Shown one piece after another: positions 46,468 through 57,988 of a stretch of DNA of 64,000 nucleotides. The notes under the pieces were generated by a model. The model was not told the origin of the DNA. It made no database searches and was given only the letters and a program-made list of their open reading frames with translations. The stretch comes from Xiphydria camelus (lineage: Eukaryota; Arthropoda; Insecta; Hymenoptera; Xiphydriidae). The DNA is taken from NCBI GenBank assembly GCA_963678675.1, contig OY783195.1:2304001-2368000 (forward strand), written 5' to 3'. Each line of letters begins with the position of its first letter. The first letter of the stretch is position 1. The position numbers and the translations under genes were made by a program.

Positions 46468-49400
46468 ATGGATCCCGCAAAACTAAAAGTAGTTGAGTTA
46501 CGGGCGGAGTTGTCTCAGCGGGGTCTCGACACTAAAGGAAACAAGGCAGTGCTCGTCGAGCGACTTCGTAAGGCGTTGGAGGAAGAAACAGAAAACAGTG
46601 AGTACGGTTTCGCCTTCTCGCGGGTGTATCGCATAGAATAAATCGAGTATCGTGCCGATAGTCACCGTCCGATAACGGCACAGCACCAAATTGCAATTCT
46701 GAGAGCACTACGCCGCGTATCAGTTTGTATTGCTCGTCGAGTTGAGAGCCGCTGTTCCCCAGCAAGCGAGTCTGTTGTATAGGTATCGGATGGCGCGAAA
46801 AGAATTTGACCATGTATCCGTGAGGCTTGTCGCAAAGAGAACGTGTTTAATTCGTCGCAGGCTACGTTTGAATATTGTTTGACCGTCCAGGCTTATTCTA
46901 GAGTCGTTTCACGACCTTGTCACTTGAAAATTATTTTTTGCTTTGAGTGGACACTGAACATTCAGTTTCAATACAATTACTTGCTGCCATGGGTCTTCGT
47001 AAACTAACGCTAAGATGTATTGTATTTTGATTCTGTCGCTAGACCTTATCGACGGCTCATTTATAATTGTTTTCTTCAAACTTCATTAAACAATTCGTTT
47101 TCATTTCTACTTTTCCTTCAGGTCCAGACGAGGTCGAAGAGGAAGAGTCGAGTACAGAAGAGGGAGACAATGACGTAGTTGTACGTCAAAAATCACCAGA
47201 ACCGCCTAAACCTTCAACACCTGCGAAAGCTTCCAGTAGATCACCTAGAGGAGCATCCGCAACTTCGGCAAAAACTACTACTAGAGGGGCATCTAGAGTA
47301 CCGTCAACGCCAGTGAAATCAGTTCAGTCAGTTAAAACGCCAATTAAAGAGAAATCACCTGAGCCGCAGATCGTACAGCCCAAGGTCGTTGTTTCGGAAG
47401 AACCTCAGATAATAGAGAAGCCGCAGTTATCGCCGCCAAGGGAAAAGACTCCGGAGCAGCAATTGGAGAGCGTAATAAAATCTACCGAAAGGGAGAAATG
47501 CTTGCCAACGCCGGAAAAAAGTTTACCAAGCGTACAAGAAAGCCCGGTAAAAGACCAACAGCAATTGGAAGAAAGTCCAGAAACGTTAGAAGACCTTGCA
47601 AAGCCTCCAGAGCAATCAGAGGAAAGTTCAAACAATATTTTCGAATTGGAAGCTGAACCGTTGCCGGGGTCTCCTCAGAAATTTGAAGAAAATGTAGATA
47701 GAATCTCCGAAACTGTATCGGAGACGTGTACAAATACGTCGACGTTAGGTCGAGAAACAACAGATGAGACCCTTCTAATGGAGCCTCCAATGGAAAGTTT
47801 AGAAGATTATGATATCAGAAAGGAACCTTCCGCAGATCCAGAAAAAGTAGCAGATGAACCGGGTGACGTTGTTACGGAATCGCCAAAGAAAGAGGAAGTT
47901 GTGACGCCGAAGGAAGAAATGATAGATATAAGACAGGAGCCACTTGTGAAACAAGAAAGAGAGGATGAATCCTCGGAAGACATTCATCGGGACGTCAAGG
48001 ACATAAACGATAAAGCAATTAAACAGGAAGAACAGGTAGAGATCTTGTTCTTTGGTGAGAGAGACATAGAGAATGTTCAATTTAGTTATTGACTTATTTT
48101 TCTTCTTACGCGACAGGACGAAGAGATGAAAGAAGTTAAGCGAGAAGACGTCGAAATCCAGGACGCGGACAAGGCGGACCGCAAAGACAGAAAACGGAAA
48201 AGATCACCTAGTCCACAGGAAGAACGTCAGAAAACGCCGCCGCCGAGTCGATTAGATAACGAACCCGAACTTGACGAAAGTGCAATGCTTCTGTCTTGGT
48301 GTAAGCTATACATTTTGTACTGAAGTAGTGCTAGGAAACTGCTTCTTCTTTTAGATTGTATTCTCAAAAACGTGTCAATTAACATCGGGATTTCCTTTCA
48401 GATGACTCAGATTTAAACTTGATTATAAATAAAGACGATTTCGTTTCCGCAACGCCAATGTTTCACGACGGTTTTGGGTATATCTGGGCCGGAGCAAGGG
48501 GAACTTACGGTTTCACATCAGGAAAAGTTTATTACGAGATTAAAGTTACCGAGTTATGTCCGATAACATTACAAGACGAAGCAAATCCTCACGTACTTAG
48601 AGTCGGTTGGTCGGTTGCGAATACGTCCATGCAACTTGGGGAGGAAAAGCTTAGTTACGGTTACGGCGGTACCGGGAAACTATCCACGGGTAACAAGTTT
48701 ACCGATTACGGACAAGAGTATAGCAAAGACGATGTCGTTGGGTGTTGTCTCGATATGACGGATGATAGTAACGTAGTCATCTCCTACTCGGTTAACGGAG
48801 AAAATCTCGGAGCGGCGTTTACCGTTCCCAAAGAAGAGCTTGGTGGAAAGGCGTTGTTTCCTCATGTGCTGAGCAAAAATTGCGCCTTTGCGTGTAATTT
48901 TGGGCAGGAAGAGTCGTGGTGCCAAGAAATCCCGAAGGGCTACGTCTTCGTGGGAGCGGTAGATTTGAAGGAAAGAATCGCCGGACCTCGACGACCGGAA
49001 AAAAAGGAGGACTGCGAAATGGTCATGATGTGCGGTTTGCCTGGCGCTGGTAAAACTTATTGGGCCACAAACTACGCGGCCGAACACCCGGACAAGCAAT
49101 ACAATATATTGGGCACCAATAATCTGATCGATAAAATGAAAGTAAGTTTCCCAGTGACGGATAATTACGACGAATCCGTCTCATTAATTGCTCTAAATGT
49201 GAATTCATTTTTGTTTACAGGTGATGGGATTACCTCGTAGGCGCAACTACCACGGCCGCTGGGAAGTCCTGATCGACAAGTGTACGCGTGCTCTGAACAA
49301 GCTGCTCGAGATGGCGTCTGGTAGGAGACGTAACTACATCTTGGACCAGGTAAGACTACTCTGATCACGCAACAATAATTCGCTCGTCGGAATAGCGCGC

Positions 49401-52400
49401 TGATTGAAACTTGAATTCCCATACTTATTTAATTCAGTAACGGCGTACGGGTAATAAACGCCGTATAGTGCCAAATATTTGGCAAGATTTGGAAATTCAG
49501 AAAGAGAAGACTCGCACAATGTTTTTGGTAGCGACTACTACAAGTAGGGAGTCTCGTTTCATCGCATTAGCGCGCAGTTCCGCACCCCTTCCATAGTATC
49601 TAACGCGAGATTCAATAGGGACTCTTCATTACTAGCACCTGTCGCGAAACTCCTTTTCCACGAGGACTCTAATAACAGAAAGTGCTGTTTTTGACAACGA
49701 ATACGTAGAGTGGCTCGTTTCACACTGCTCGTAGAAATTATTTTGCGCGTGATTCATTCGTACTTCGCGATTGCCGAAACTCGTCGCGAATTTCCTTTTA
49801 CATTACGGTATCAAAAGAGAAGCCACATTGCGATCCTCGAGCATTTTAAGTAAGTATATTACCCGTTATTTTCTTTTGCATTTTCTTTGAGTACGTTTCA
49901 GCTCGGCTTCAAATTTCACACGTGCCCTCGAAATACTGTTCGAGTTTATACATTTTCTTTTTGAGGAGTTTCTTTGATTCTGATATTTCTCTGAGAAAAG
50001 TATAGACTCGAGTTTGTCAGTGTTACGAGTGGTAACGTGCATTGTACGTCACATGTCCGACAGGTACGGTTAATGTTAAGTCATTTTATCACTGGGAACG
50101 TCATTTTAGTTGAATCAAACTTTTAGGATATTTAAACGATTGCCAAGCAATATTATCATACAAATTTACTTCAAAGCGAATATACACGAGGAGGCAATAT
50201 TATTAATAGCTCATTCGTAGAGTAATAATGCCTCTGATATAGCCACGAAAGACTTTTAAAAGACTACAAAGTAACGCAAAGAGCTCATGCCGAAGACTAA
50301 TGATATTCCAAGGTAGTTTTAAGAATACTTTTTTGCAATAGTCTCAGCTGTCGAAAGCTCTCTTGTACGAGTTATAAAATTAAGTTTTGTGTTTGTCAAT
50401 TTTCAAGTTGCTAATACTGCATCAATGAAAATGTATCGTTAACTTCGTATAGTCATACGGGAAACAAGCAGTTTACTGGTAAGTAAAGTAGAATTAATTA
50501 ACATATAAGAAATTGAAGGGGTAAAAGTGAAGTCGAGCGCACAGACGCTTCCCCGACACAAACAGAGGAGTCAATTAGCGATTGAATCGCTCCCTCCTTC
50601 CGAACATGATTGCACAAATATGTGAGCGCGCCTTTAATACATCGAAAATCTCATGACATCTATATTTTCTGTGGAACCGATACAGACAAACGTATATCCT
50701 TCCGCACAAAGGCGCAAAATGAGGAATTTCTATGGATACCAACGAAGGGCGATAGTTGTAGTACCAACGGACGAAGAATTCAAGTTGCGCACCGCTAAGC
50801 GCGAGGCCATCGAAGGCAAGGACATTCCCGATTCCGCGGTTCTGGAAATGAAAGGTTGGTCTCAATTCCCTCCGGGAGCAACCCACACCCTCGATTATCA
50901 CTCGTGTGACTAAACTTTTAAGCGCAAACCATTGATAGTACTTGCCCCGCGCGTCGTGGTTTTCGAAGGCGGCCGATTGTAGGCACTTCACAGTGCGATA
51001 CTGTGTTTATAGCGCGAAAGTAACACCGTTCGATCACCGACGGATCAAGTAATTTTTCTTCTGATTCGTTCCTTTAGCAAAAAATAGAGTGCTACTACTC
51101 TATCACGTATTACTGGCTGCCTACGGATTTCACCGATTAGCTTGTTGTCTCGTCATATCAACTAGCAAGAGATTTAAACTCGATATGTGATGACTAATGA
51201 TTTACGCTTTTTCTTATTTACAGCAAATTTCAGTGCGCCGTGTGTCGGAGAGTCGTTCGATGCCATCGAATGGGTTGAGCTTGGGGAGGAGGAGGCTAAA
51301 AAGTTGATCGAGAAGTATAACAAGGAAGGGAAGGAAGCCGGCTTCGGTCAGCAAACGATGAACAAACGGCCCCGAGTCGATAGTCGCGACAGTCACAGGG
51401 ACAATCGCGATTCACGGAACAGCCGAGACAGTCGGGACAGTCGAGATCATCGCGATCGAAGGAGCGGATGTGAGTTTCAGTCACGATTTGTTTCGCTTTC
51501 TCGTTGTAAGCGAACCCCGTAATCCGGTACCTGACTCTGCGAATTCTGTAGACCCCGATAGAAATCGAAATGCTGGTGGAGGAGGAGGAGGAGGAGGAGG
51601 AGGATGGCGAGGAGGAGGTAACAGCGGGGGAGGAAATTGGAGAGACAGACAACGGGGTGGACATATGAGGCATGGCGGTAGTTTTGGTGGACCTGGAGCG
51701 TGGCGAGGGAGAGGAGGCGCTCCTCCAGTACCGCATCGTGGTGGTCCTGACAGGAGAGGAGGCGGTGGAGGTGACAGGAGGACGGGCAATGATCGAAATA
51801 GAACTGTAGCCGCGCGACAAGGAGGCTGGGGTGCAGCGAAGTAAGTTGTTTCTCAAATGAAACTCGCGCTACAGCAATTCTCGAATATTTATTTCCATGT
51901 CGAATTAATTTTATAAGGCCATTATCTTATCGTATAACGAGGGGAGAGAAAGAGAAACGAATACGAACAAATTATCATCTTTACACGTCATATTTCGTTA
52001 TACTCGCACAGCTATCAAGGTTCGGGTCAAGCGTCGGGAGGTTGGGGACAACAAGGAAGTTGGACGGGCGGTCAGTCGCAACAAGGCGGTTGGGGTCAGG
52101 CAGGTGGATGGGGTCAGCAGCAGTGGGGCAATTGGAAGGGTTTCGGCCAAGGAGCGTACAACCAAACTGGCTACAATCAGCATGGTTACGGCAACGGCAA
52201 TTGGGGCAGTTGGAACCAACAGTATTACAATCAACAGTATTGGGGCCAGCAGCAACAGCAACAGCAGCAACCGCAAACGGGGCAAACGACCGCAGCTGGT
52301 GGCCAAGCTGTAAGCAAACAATAATCCACCACTAAATGTTACGAGTGGAACAGAAAGTAAGGTATAGATGCTTCCAATTTATCTTGTAAGAATATTTCTC

Positions 52401-53242
52401 AAGGCAAGAGAGCGAGATCGATACAACTAGTTATCGGCGAAGGGTCCAATTTCTTGATTGGTCGCACCAATCTGACGTGGAACTCCCTCGTTTACCTATT
52501 AACACTTAATAAAAGGCTAAGAATACGCTAGGAAACATATACTTCATCTTATAGTCGCTCGTCTAATCTTCTGGGGATCTATTAACTCTTCGGTCGACGA
52601 ATACCGCATGCCGGTCTTCCATTAGCACCATCAAAAAGAATCTCAATGCATCGCGTTGCCGCTAATCGATTCGATCGAAGTAGTTCGCAAGTCCAAGGGT
52701 TGTTCAGTGGCGAAGCACTTTGAGAAAAACACAGCCGAACGGCGTCGCCGTACCTGACTTTCTGATCCTTCCTCCGATCGTATGTAATTGCAAAAATTTC
52801 TGAGTCCTCGTCCAATTAAGTTTTCCCCGCACAATGCTGTGTTTTTCTTCTACGTTGTACAATATGACGTTGTACTTGTACGTTATAGACAAAATGCGCT
52901 TTCTGTGGGATCGTGTGTAAGTATTGCATCTAAGAATGCACTTCTCCGTACTATTTTCACTAGAATGTATTTGTAATTGATAAGGAGAAATTCGGTTATA
53001 GGTAAACGTTTGTCTCTAAACGCTCTCGCCCGAAGACGGAACGCAAAAGATTCCGCAGCTTGATCGATCTTCGTTGATTACAGACGACCACAACTGGAGG
53101 TACAACAGCAACAACAGTCAGCACAACAAATACGTCACCAAATTACAATTACACTCAAGGCTGGCAAGGGTACGGGCAAGCGTACACTTTCCCAACTCAA
53201 ACTACCAGTTCGAACACCCAACAAAACCAACAACAAAAGTAG
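46468..53242 (+). CDS. HNRNPU: hnRNP U-like protein: SAP, SPRY, P-loop and RGG/QG domains (10 exons, about 1085 aa)
   Basis: Exons: 46468-46597, 47122-48035, 48117-48300, 48402-49141, 49221-49349, 50686-50854, 51224-51469, 51552-51840, 52012-52309, 53084-53242 (TAG). CDS 3258 nt, phases agree. Domains in order: SAP DNA-binding domain (residues 1-43, [16 protein letters not shown]); about 300 residues of Glu/Pro/Ser-rich linker; a KR-rich stretch; SPRY domain from about residue 410 ([19 protein letters not shown]); P-loop GLPGAGKT at about residue 620 in a polynucleotide-kinase-like domain ending [16 protein letters not shown]; a DR/SR repeat; a Gly-rich RGG segment; and a Trp/Gln/Gly-rich tail. 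hnRNP U proteins bind RNA and scaffold chromatin. The 52309 donor can be left unspliced, giving a stop at 52322-52324 and a shorter tail (AVSKQ). The long gap after 49349 is an intron of 1.3 kb with no exon seen. Confidence 0.94.
51570..51620. repeat. GGA trinucleotide run encoding poly-Gly in hnRNP U-like
   Basis: An interrupted (GGA)n tract codes about ten glycines at the start of the RGG segment. The reverse strand shows a matching Pro/Ser ORF that is a shadow. Confidence 0.8.
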
Positions 53243-56200
53243 GCATAAGAAGAAAGAGACGTTTGCGATGAAAAGTACATTTCTAGGAACACTGGTGTCT
53301 TTTATGCCTCTTTTTAACGGCTGGCGATGTACAGACACTCCTATAAATAATGACAGTGTGTTTTTATAGTTTGAGTAATAAGAGTACGACCATGAAAGGG
53401 GACGGCGCATTATTGAAGGAAAATGAAGAAACGATTCTGCTTTCTCGTTTTCGTTGTACGACGCGCAACCTCTCAGCGCAGACTATTTTGTAAAATATTC
53501 CGTCTCACATTCAAGGTGCAGTAATTAAAGAACACAAAAAGTTGAGCGACAAGAGAGAAGGTTTATTTCTCCCATTATATGACGGTATAACGAAATTGGC
53601 TTATCTATTATAGATAGATATATTCACGGAAGTGTATTCTACTGCGATGACGCAAACTTGTGTGAAGAAAATAGAAATTACGTAGAATCTCTCTCTGGTG
53701 TAAAACTCTGCGGCATTTAACCTAAGAGGCTCGCAGGAGGGAAAATTGTCAATGCCAGACGGTTAGATTTAGGGTAACGATACTTTTAACGCTGTGAGTT
53801 GCTGCTTAGGTACGAGTGAGTAAAGGTCGTCAGTCGTATTCGGAATTGTTCGAAAGCCCAGGCATGATTTGTCACGTAGTGCTCTACTCACACGGGCAAT
53901 GATAGCTACGGGATTCAAGTAATTCGGCTTTCTTCTATACAGTCACCGTAAAGATCAAGCCGATCTGAATCTGATTCGCCGACTGAGTATAAGGAACGCT
54001 GATTTTTGTTATACGACCGCAAGGATTTTAAAGGCTCTGTGTATAAACTATAAAAACTTTTCCTCTTTGTCTACCTTAGTTCATTAGTATGCAGCGTGAC
54101 TTATAGTCAATGTATAACGCTAGAATTTATTATTCGCATTATAATATAGATAGTCTCTACAGCTTTCTTTCTTTTTCCCCGATGATCGCCAATGTATCTA
54201 TAAACTCACTTGTGCTTACTTTCGGAAAGATTTCCGAACACTTTCACAATCCATTTTAGCTCGAGCAAAGTCGTAGAACGCGTTTCATCGTACCAAGTTT
54301 ATCACATACTCGATGTAATAAATCCCCAACTATTTTCACAGTAAAACTCAATTTCTGTAGCGTTTTGAAAAAGTGACGATTCTTAAAAAATAGCGTCCCC
54401 CTTTGTTAAATTATGAAATGCAATGTGAGTTGTACAAATCTTCAAGAACTGCAGGACATTCCACTTAAACACTCGATAATTCTTCGTAAGTTAAATACAG
54501 AAATGTTTCTATAGGGAAGAAGGTTTGCGCTAGCGAAAAAGAACTTTATCACGGGAGAACGATTATTTAGGGATGATGCCAACGCGCTTCGACTCTACTG
54601 ATTGCACCGCACACTTAACGAACCTTTTGTGGAACAAACCTTTCGATTTGCATTGACATCGAGTCACTTTGAATCTACGCCACACCGTATCGCCGCTAAT
54701 TACACCGTGTTAATTGTATCCGATGCCTAATAATCGTGTTATTGATATACGTGTATGTGTGCGCGTGTGTGTGCAGTCGTTCAAATTTGGAATGTTGCGT
54801 ATCTTATCTTGATAATTAGCATCATGACTAGGCTCTACAAAGTGTCCGTACCTTATTTATAACAGTTTCCCACGAATCGGACAGGTTTTTAATTTCTTTG
54901 TGTCGCGATCATAGTGTGCGTGTGATTGGGAATGCACGAGACTCGGTCGGACGACATCAAGATCAACGATTGTCTTTACAAATTAGAGCATAGGCACTCG
55001 CGTCCTATGCAGCGAATGGTACATGAGACTTCTTGTGTGGTTGTGCGACGAGTATATGATGTTTTTCGATCGTAAGGTGTTACAGGCAGAGCAGATAATT
55101 CAAGTATTTGCCGTCGCTTTGCCCAATTTCTTTCCGCGTAGTGTAACGACCGGGTATTCTTTCCTTTACTTCGCTCGCTATCGCACCGCCATCAGGCGAT
55201 CGTATTGCATTATCTCTTTTTCCTGTGGCATATACCTATATCTTGTACAGTGCACGGATTCAAATTGAGTCATCTCCCTCTCTCCCCCCATTGTGAAGTC
55301 CATAAATTTGGTAACAATTTAGTACGTACCCGACAATTTAGGGATAGAATTTAAAGTAAGGAGTTAAGGGATGAAAAATATGTGACATATTTTTTAAGAG
55401 ATAATCAGAAAATTTATTTAAACTATAGGCATAGAGCATACATACACTACTACTACTACTACCGCTGTGTTACCGCGTTTGGAGAAGTCTCCCAACGATC
55501 TACGGATGAAGTGTATAATATCAATCACATTTTGCTGTTGTGGTTGACATTTTTCTACATATTGCAAAAAAAAAGGAAGAAGTACATTAAAAGATAATCT
55601 ATAAATTTATTTGTTGATAAGAATGTACAAACTCATTAATGCAAATAAAAATTTCTTCTATTTACGCGCGAATTCTTGCGTTCGCTCGATTTCAACCACA
55701 TACCGGGCCGTGGCAAGTATGTGATCCATGGGGCGACATGCTGCGGTAGACTTTGGACTGCACTTCCGTGACGTTTGACAATGCAGTCTAGAGTCTACCG
55801 TGGTATATTCTTACGGGACCCATTCTCACTACGTCCTTGTATGGGTAAAATTCGAAGGAACAAATTATCGGGCGAAGTTTCACGCATTTACCGGCGTGAG
55901 AAATGATCGCGCATCCGATCTTGCCGAAATTTCGAAGGAGGCTTCACCTCTTTCGCGAGATCCTGTAGTTTATTTGCTAGGTAGTCTGATCCGTGCTTTT
56001 TTTGAAATGCATTTCCTAGCGCGATACCAGCGCCAATTCGGATGCAGTGTGAGTCAGAATTTTCCAGCTGACGCTGCCACTCTACTCTGAATTCCGTATG
56101 GGAGGCGTAATTAATTCTGTTTGGAGAAATATGATGCAATGCGGAGGAAGGAGCATTCCTGATCTATTAAATGACATGCACTGTAAGATGGTAACATCAT

Positions 56201-56313
56201 CAGCTGTTACTATGCTTTGTTCGCGAACGCAGTAGAAAATCTCGAAGCGAGTGAAAAATGTGTCACGCTTCGCGTGGGATTCCTCGTGAAAGTGAGTAGT
56301 TGTCAGCAATGCG
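53243..56313. other. Non-coding interval: hnRNP U 3' UTR, candidate hairpin RNA, SNX24 5' region
   Basis: No coding exon supported. Contains the long 3' UTR of hnRNP U-like (an AATAAA near 54318), GT-rich and TAC microsatellites (near 54750 and 55448), and a hairpin at 55738-55806. ORFs at 55800-56090 and 56217-56702 overlap the SNX24 start region or lack any family signature. Confidence 0.55.
55738..55806 (+). ncRNA. Candidate microRNA-like hairpin
   Basis: GGTAGACTTTGGACTGCA at 55745-55762 faces TGCAGTCTAGAGTCTACC at 55782-55799. The two differences are both G-U wobbles in RNA, and seven more outer pairs extend the stem to about 25 bp around a 19-nt loop. A pre-miRNA often looks like this. 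A small palindromic transposon relic is the alternative. Strand is assumed plus because the flanking genes are plus. Confidence 0.35.
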
Positions 56314-57148
56314 ATGTATCAAGTCTTCGTCAGAGGATACCATTTGGCAGAAGTGCCACATGGGAAATCCTATTACGTGTATACAATCGAGATAGTGCAG
56401 CTGAACAGCGGTATCAGTTACTTTACGGAGAAGAGGTACAGCGAGTTCAACGAATTACATCGAACGGTAAATACGTGTTTTTCTACTCTCGGTCTGTATA
56501 CAAACATTACCCGTCAAATCTCCTGCTTAGTAAGATCTTCCGACGATGTTATGAAAAAATGCTATGCGAAAGTGAAGAAGTTAATGGAACTGCTACATTT
56601 CCAAGTCGAACTGCAGGAATGAACTTTGAAAAAGTGTGCATTCTCCTCGCAGCTGTTGTGCGTTTCCTTGTCGTTCGTATGATAACGTTATCTTTCTTTT
56701 AGCTGAAAAAAGCATCCGATACGGCCCCATTTCCGCCAAAGAGAGTAAGGAACTCGCAACCAAAAGTACTGGAGCAGAGACGTGCCGCCTTGGAATTTTA
56801 CATGCAAAAGATGCTACGTCTCTCCTCGACCAAACAACAGGTCCTTAACTTTCTGGGTATCGACGGTCGAACGCCAAATATTGCTCATAAAAGGTAGTAC
56901 GGATAATACGTGATATGATACAACTGCGAAACGCAATAATATAACAGTTGCAATATCAAATTGTTTTAACTTCTTTTAGAATGCAGAGGACTATCGAGAA
57001 TGGCGACAAGAAGCAAATTCGATCACCTACCATAGGACACCATCCCATTTTAACATTTCATTGCGATCCCTATATTCGGGCTAACTCGACTACGAATCTT
57101 CCAGACATAGTAATTAAAGGAGTACTTCTAGGTGTTTATAAGTCCTGA
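56314..57148 (+). CDS. SNX24: PX-domain sorting nexin, SNX24/SNX22-like (3 exons, 170 aa)
   Basis: Exons: 56314-56466, 56703-56893, 56980-57148 (TGA); CDS 513 nt, in frame. The start is the first ATG after an in-frame stop at 56293. The protein is a single PX domain plus a short C-terminal tail: YYVYTIEI strand, YFTEKRYSEFNELHR (the RYSEF phosphoinositide-binding motif), FPPKR, then PKVLEQRRAALEFYMQ and VLNFLGI, and a tail HHPILTFHCDPYI with DIVIKGVLLGVY. This tail pattern (HP.L.F..DPY then VIEGVLHG-like) is specific to SNX22/SNX24. Length matches human SNX24 (169 aa). PX domains bind PI3P-type lipids on endosomes, the same membrane where Rab5 acts, but linkage in this window gives no evidence of a joint function. 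Confidence 0.93.
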
Positions 57149-57988
57149 AGGTAATGACTGAAAATTATAAGTAATAGCTTGATGGATATTAATTGGTATA
57201 TGGAAAAATATGGTGCCTTGTTAAAGTGATTCGACATAAGCTCAATATATTTATTGTAAGATAAAGTTGTATCGTAAGGAATAATTGTATATATACATAA
57301 GTAGGATGTGCTGGGAAGTTCAAGGGATGGTATGTTATAGGTAGAAAAATGCAAGCAGTGTGCAATGGAAATGACGTGATATTTTTAGGCATGTATTTTT
57401 AACACGTGTAAATGTATCTATTTTTGTAGCAAAAGAATCGTTTTAAACTTAAACTTTGTTGTTTTTGTACTTCAATTACAGGTTTAGTCTAATATCCATT
57501 AGACTTCTTTTATAGTCTAATGGATATTACATATAAAGTTACTCTAAAGTATTCTATCCTTTTAAGAAATGTATGCACTGAATTTATTATGACTGAAAAG
57601 TAAATCAATAAATTTTACAAGTTTAGTATCAGGCTTATTTCATCTCGTGGGTAATGAAGGAAAGCTGAAAATATGATTTATTGCTTTATTTGTACTTCTC
57701 AGAGAATGTCTACTGACTTTATTGCTTCCTGATAGAGTTGTAATCTATTTGAGCGCAATAGATTAAAAATTAGTTTTAATTATTTGTTAAAAGGTAAAAT
57801 ATGACTTACATTTAACTATTATTATCAATTTGAATAATTTAATCCAGTTATAACATTCTTCATTTCATATTTTCGCGGAGCACTTACACTAAAAGTAAAC
57901 ACAGAAATCCAGTTACGCGTGTCCTTTAGGATCGTCCTTCTAACTGCGCGATTGCCAAATAGTTAGCCAGTGTAATACAGTTCGTACG
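57149..57988. other. SNX24 3' UTR and spacer
   Basis: AT-rich, no exon. Holds a strong nested hairpin (57486-57529), an AATAAA near 57607 that suits the SNX24 transcript, and the promoter of the next gene. Confidence 0.5.
57486..57529 (+). repeat. Nested inverted repeat in the SNX24 3' UTR
   Basis: TAATATCCATTAGACT (57490-57505) is followed after 8 nt by its perfect reverse complement AGTCTAATGGATATTA (57514-57529). The left arm is itself part of a palindrome (AGTCTAAT at 57486-57493, then ATCC, then ATTAGACT), so two alternative hairpins can form. Confidence 0.7.

Noticed and set aside
51296..51856. 186-aa Ser/Arg-rich ORF on the reverse strand
   Set aside because: It is the antisense of the hnRNP U-like RGG exons; its composition is forced by the GGA and CGA codons.
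55800..56702. ORFs upstream of and overlapping the SNX24 first exon
   Set aside because: They use other frames over the PX exon and its intron, and no family was recognised.
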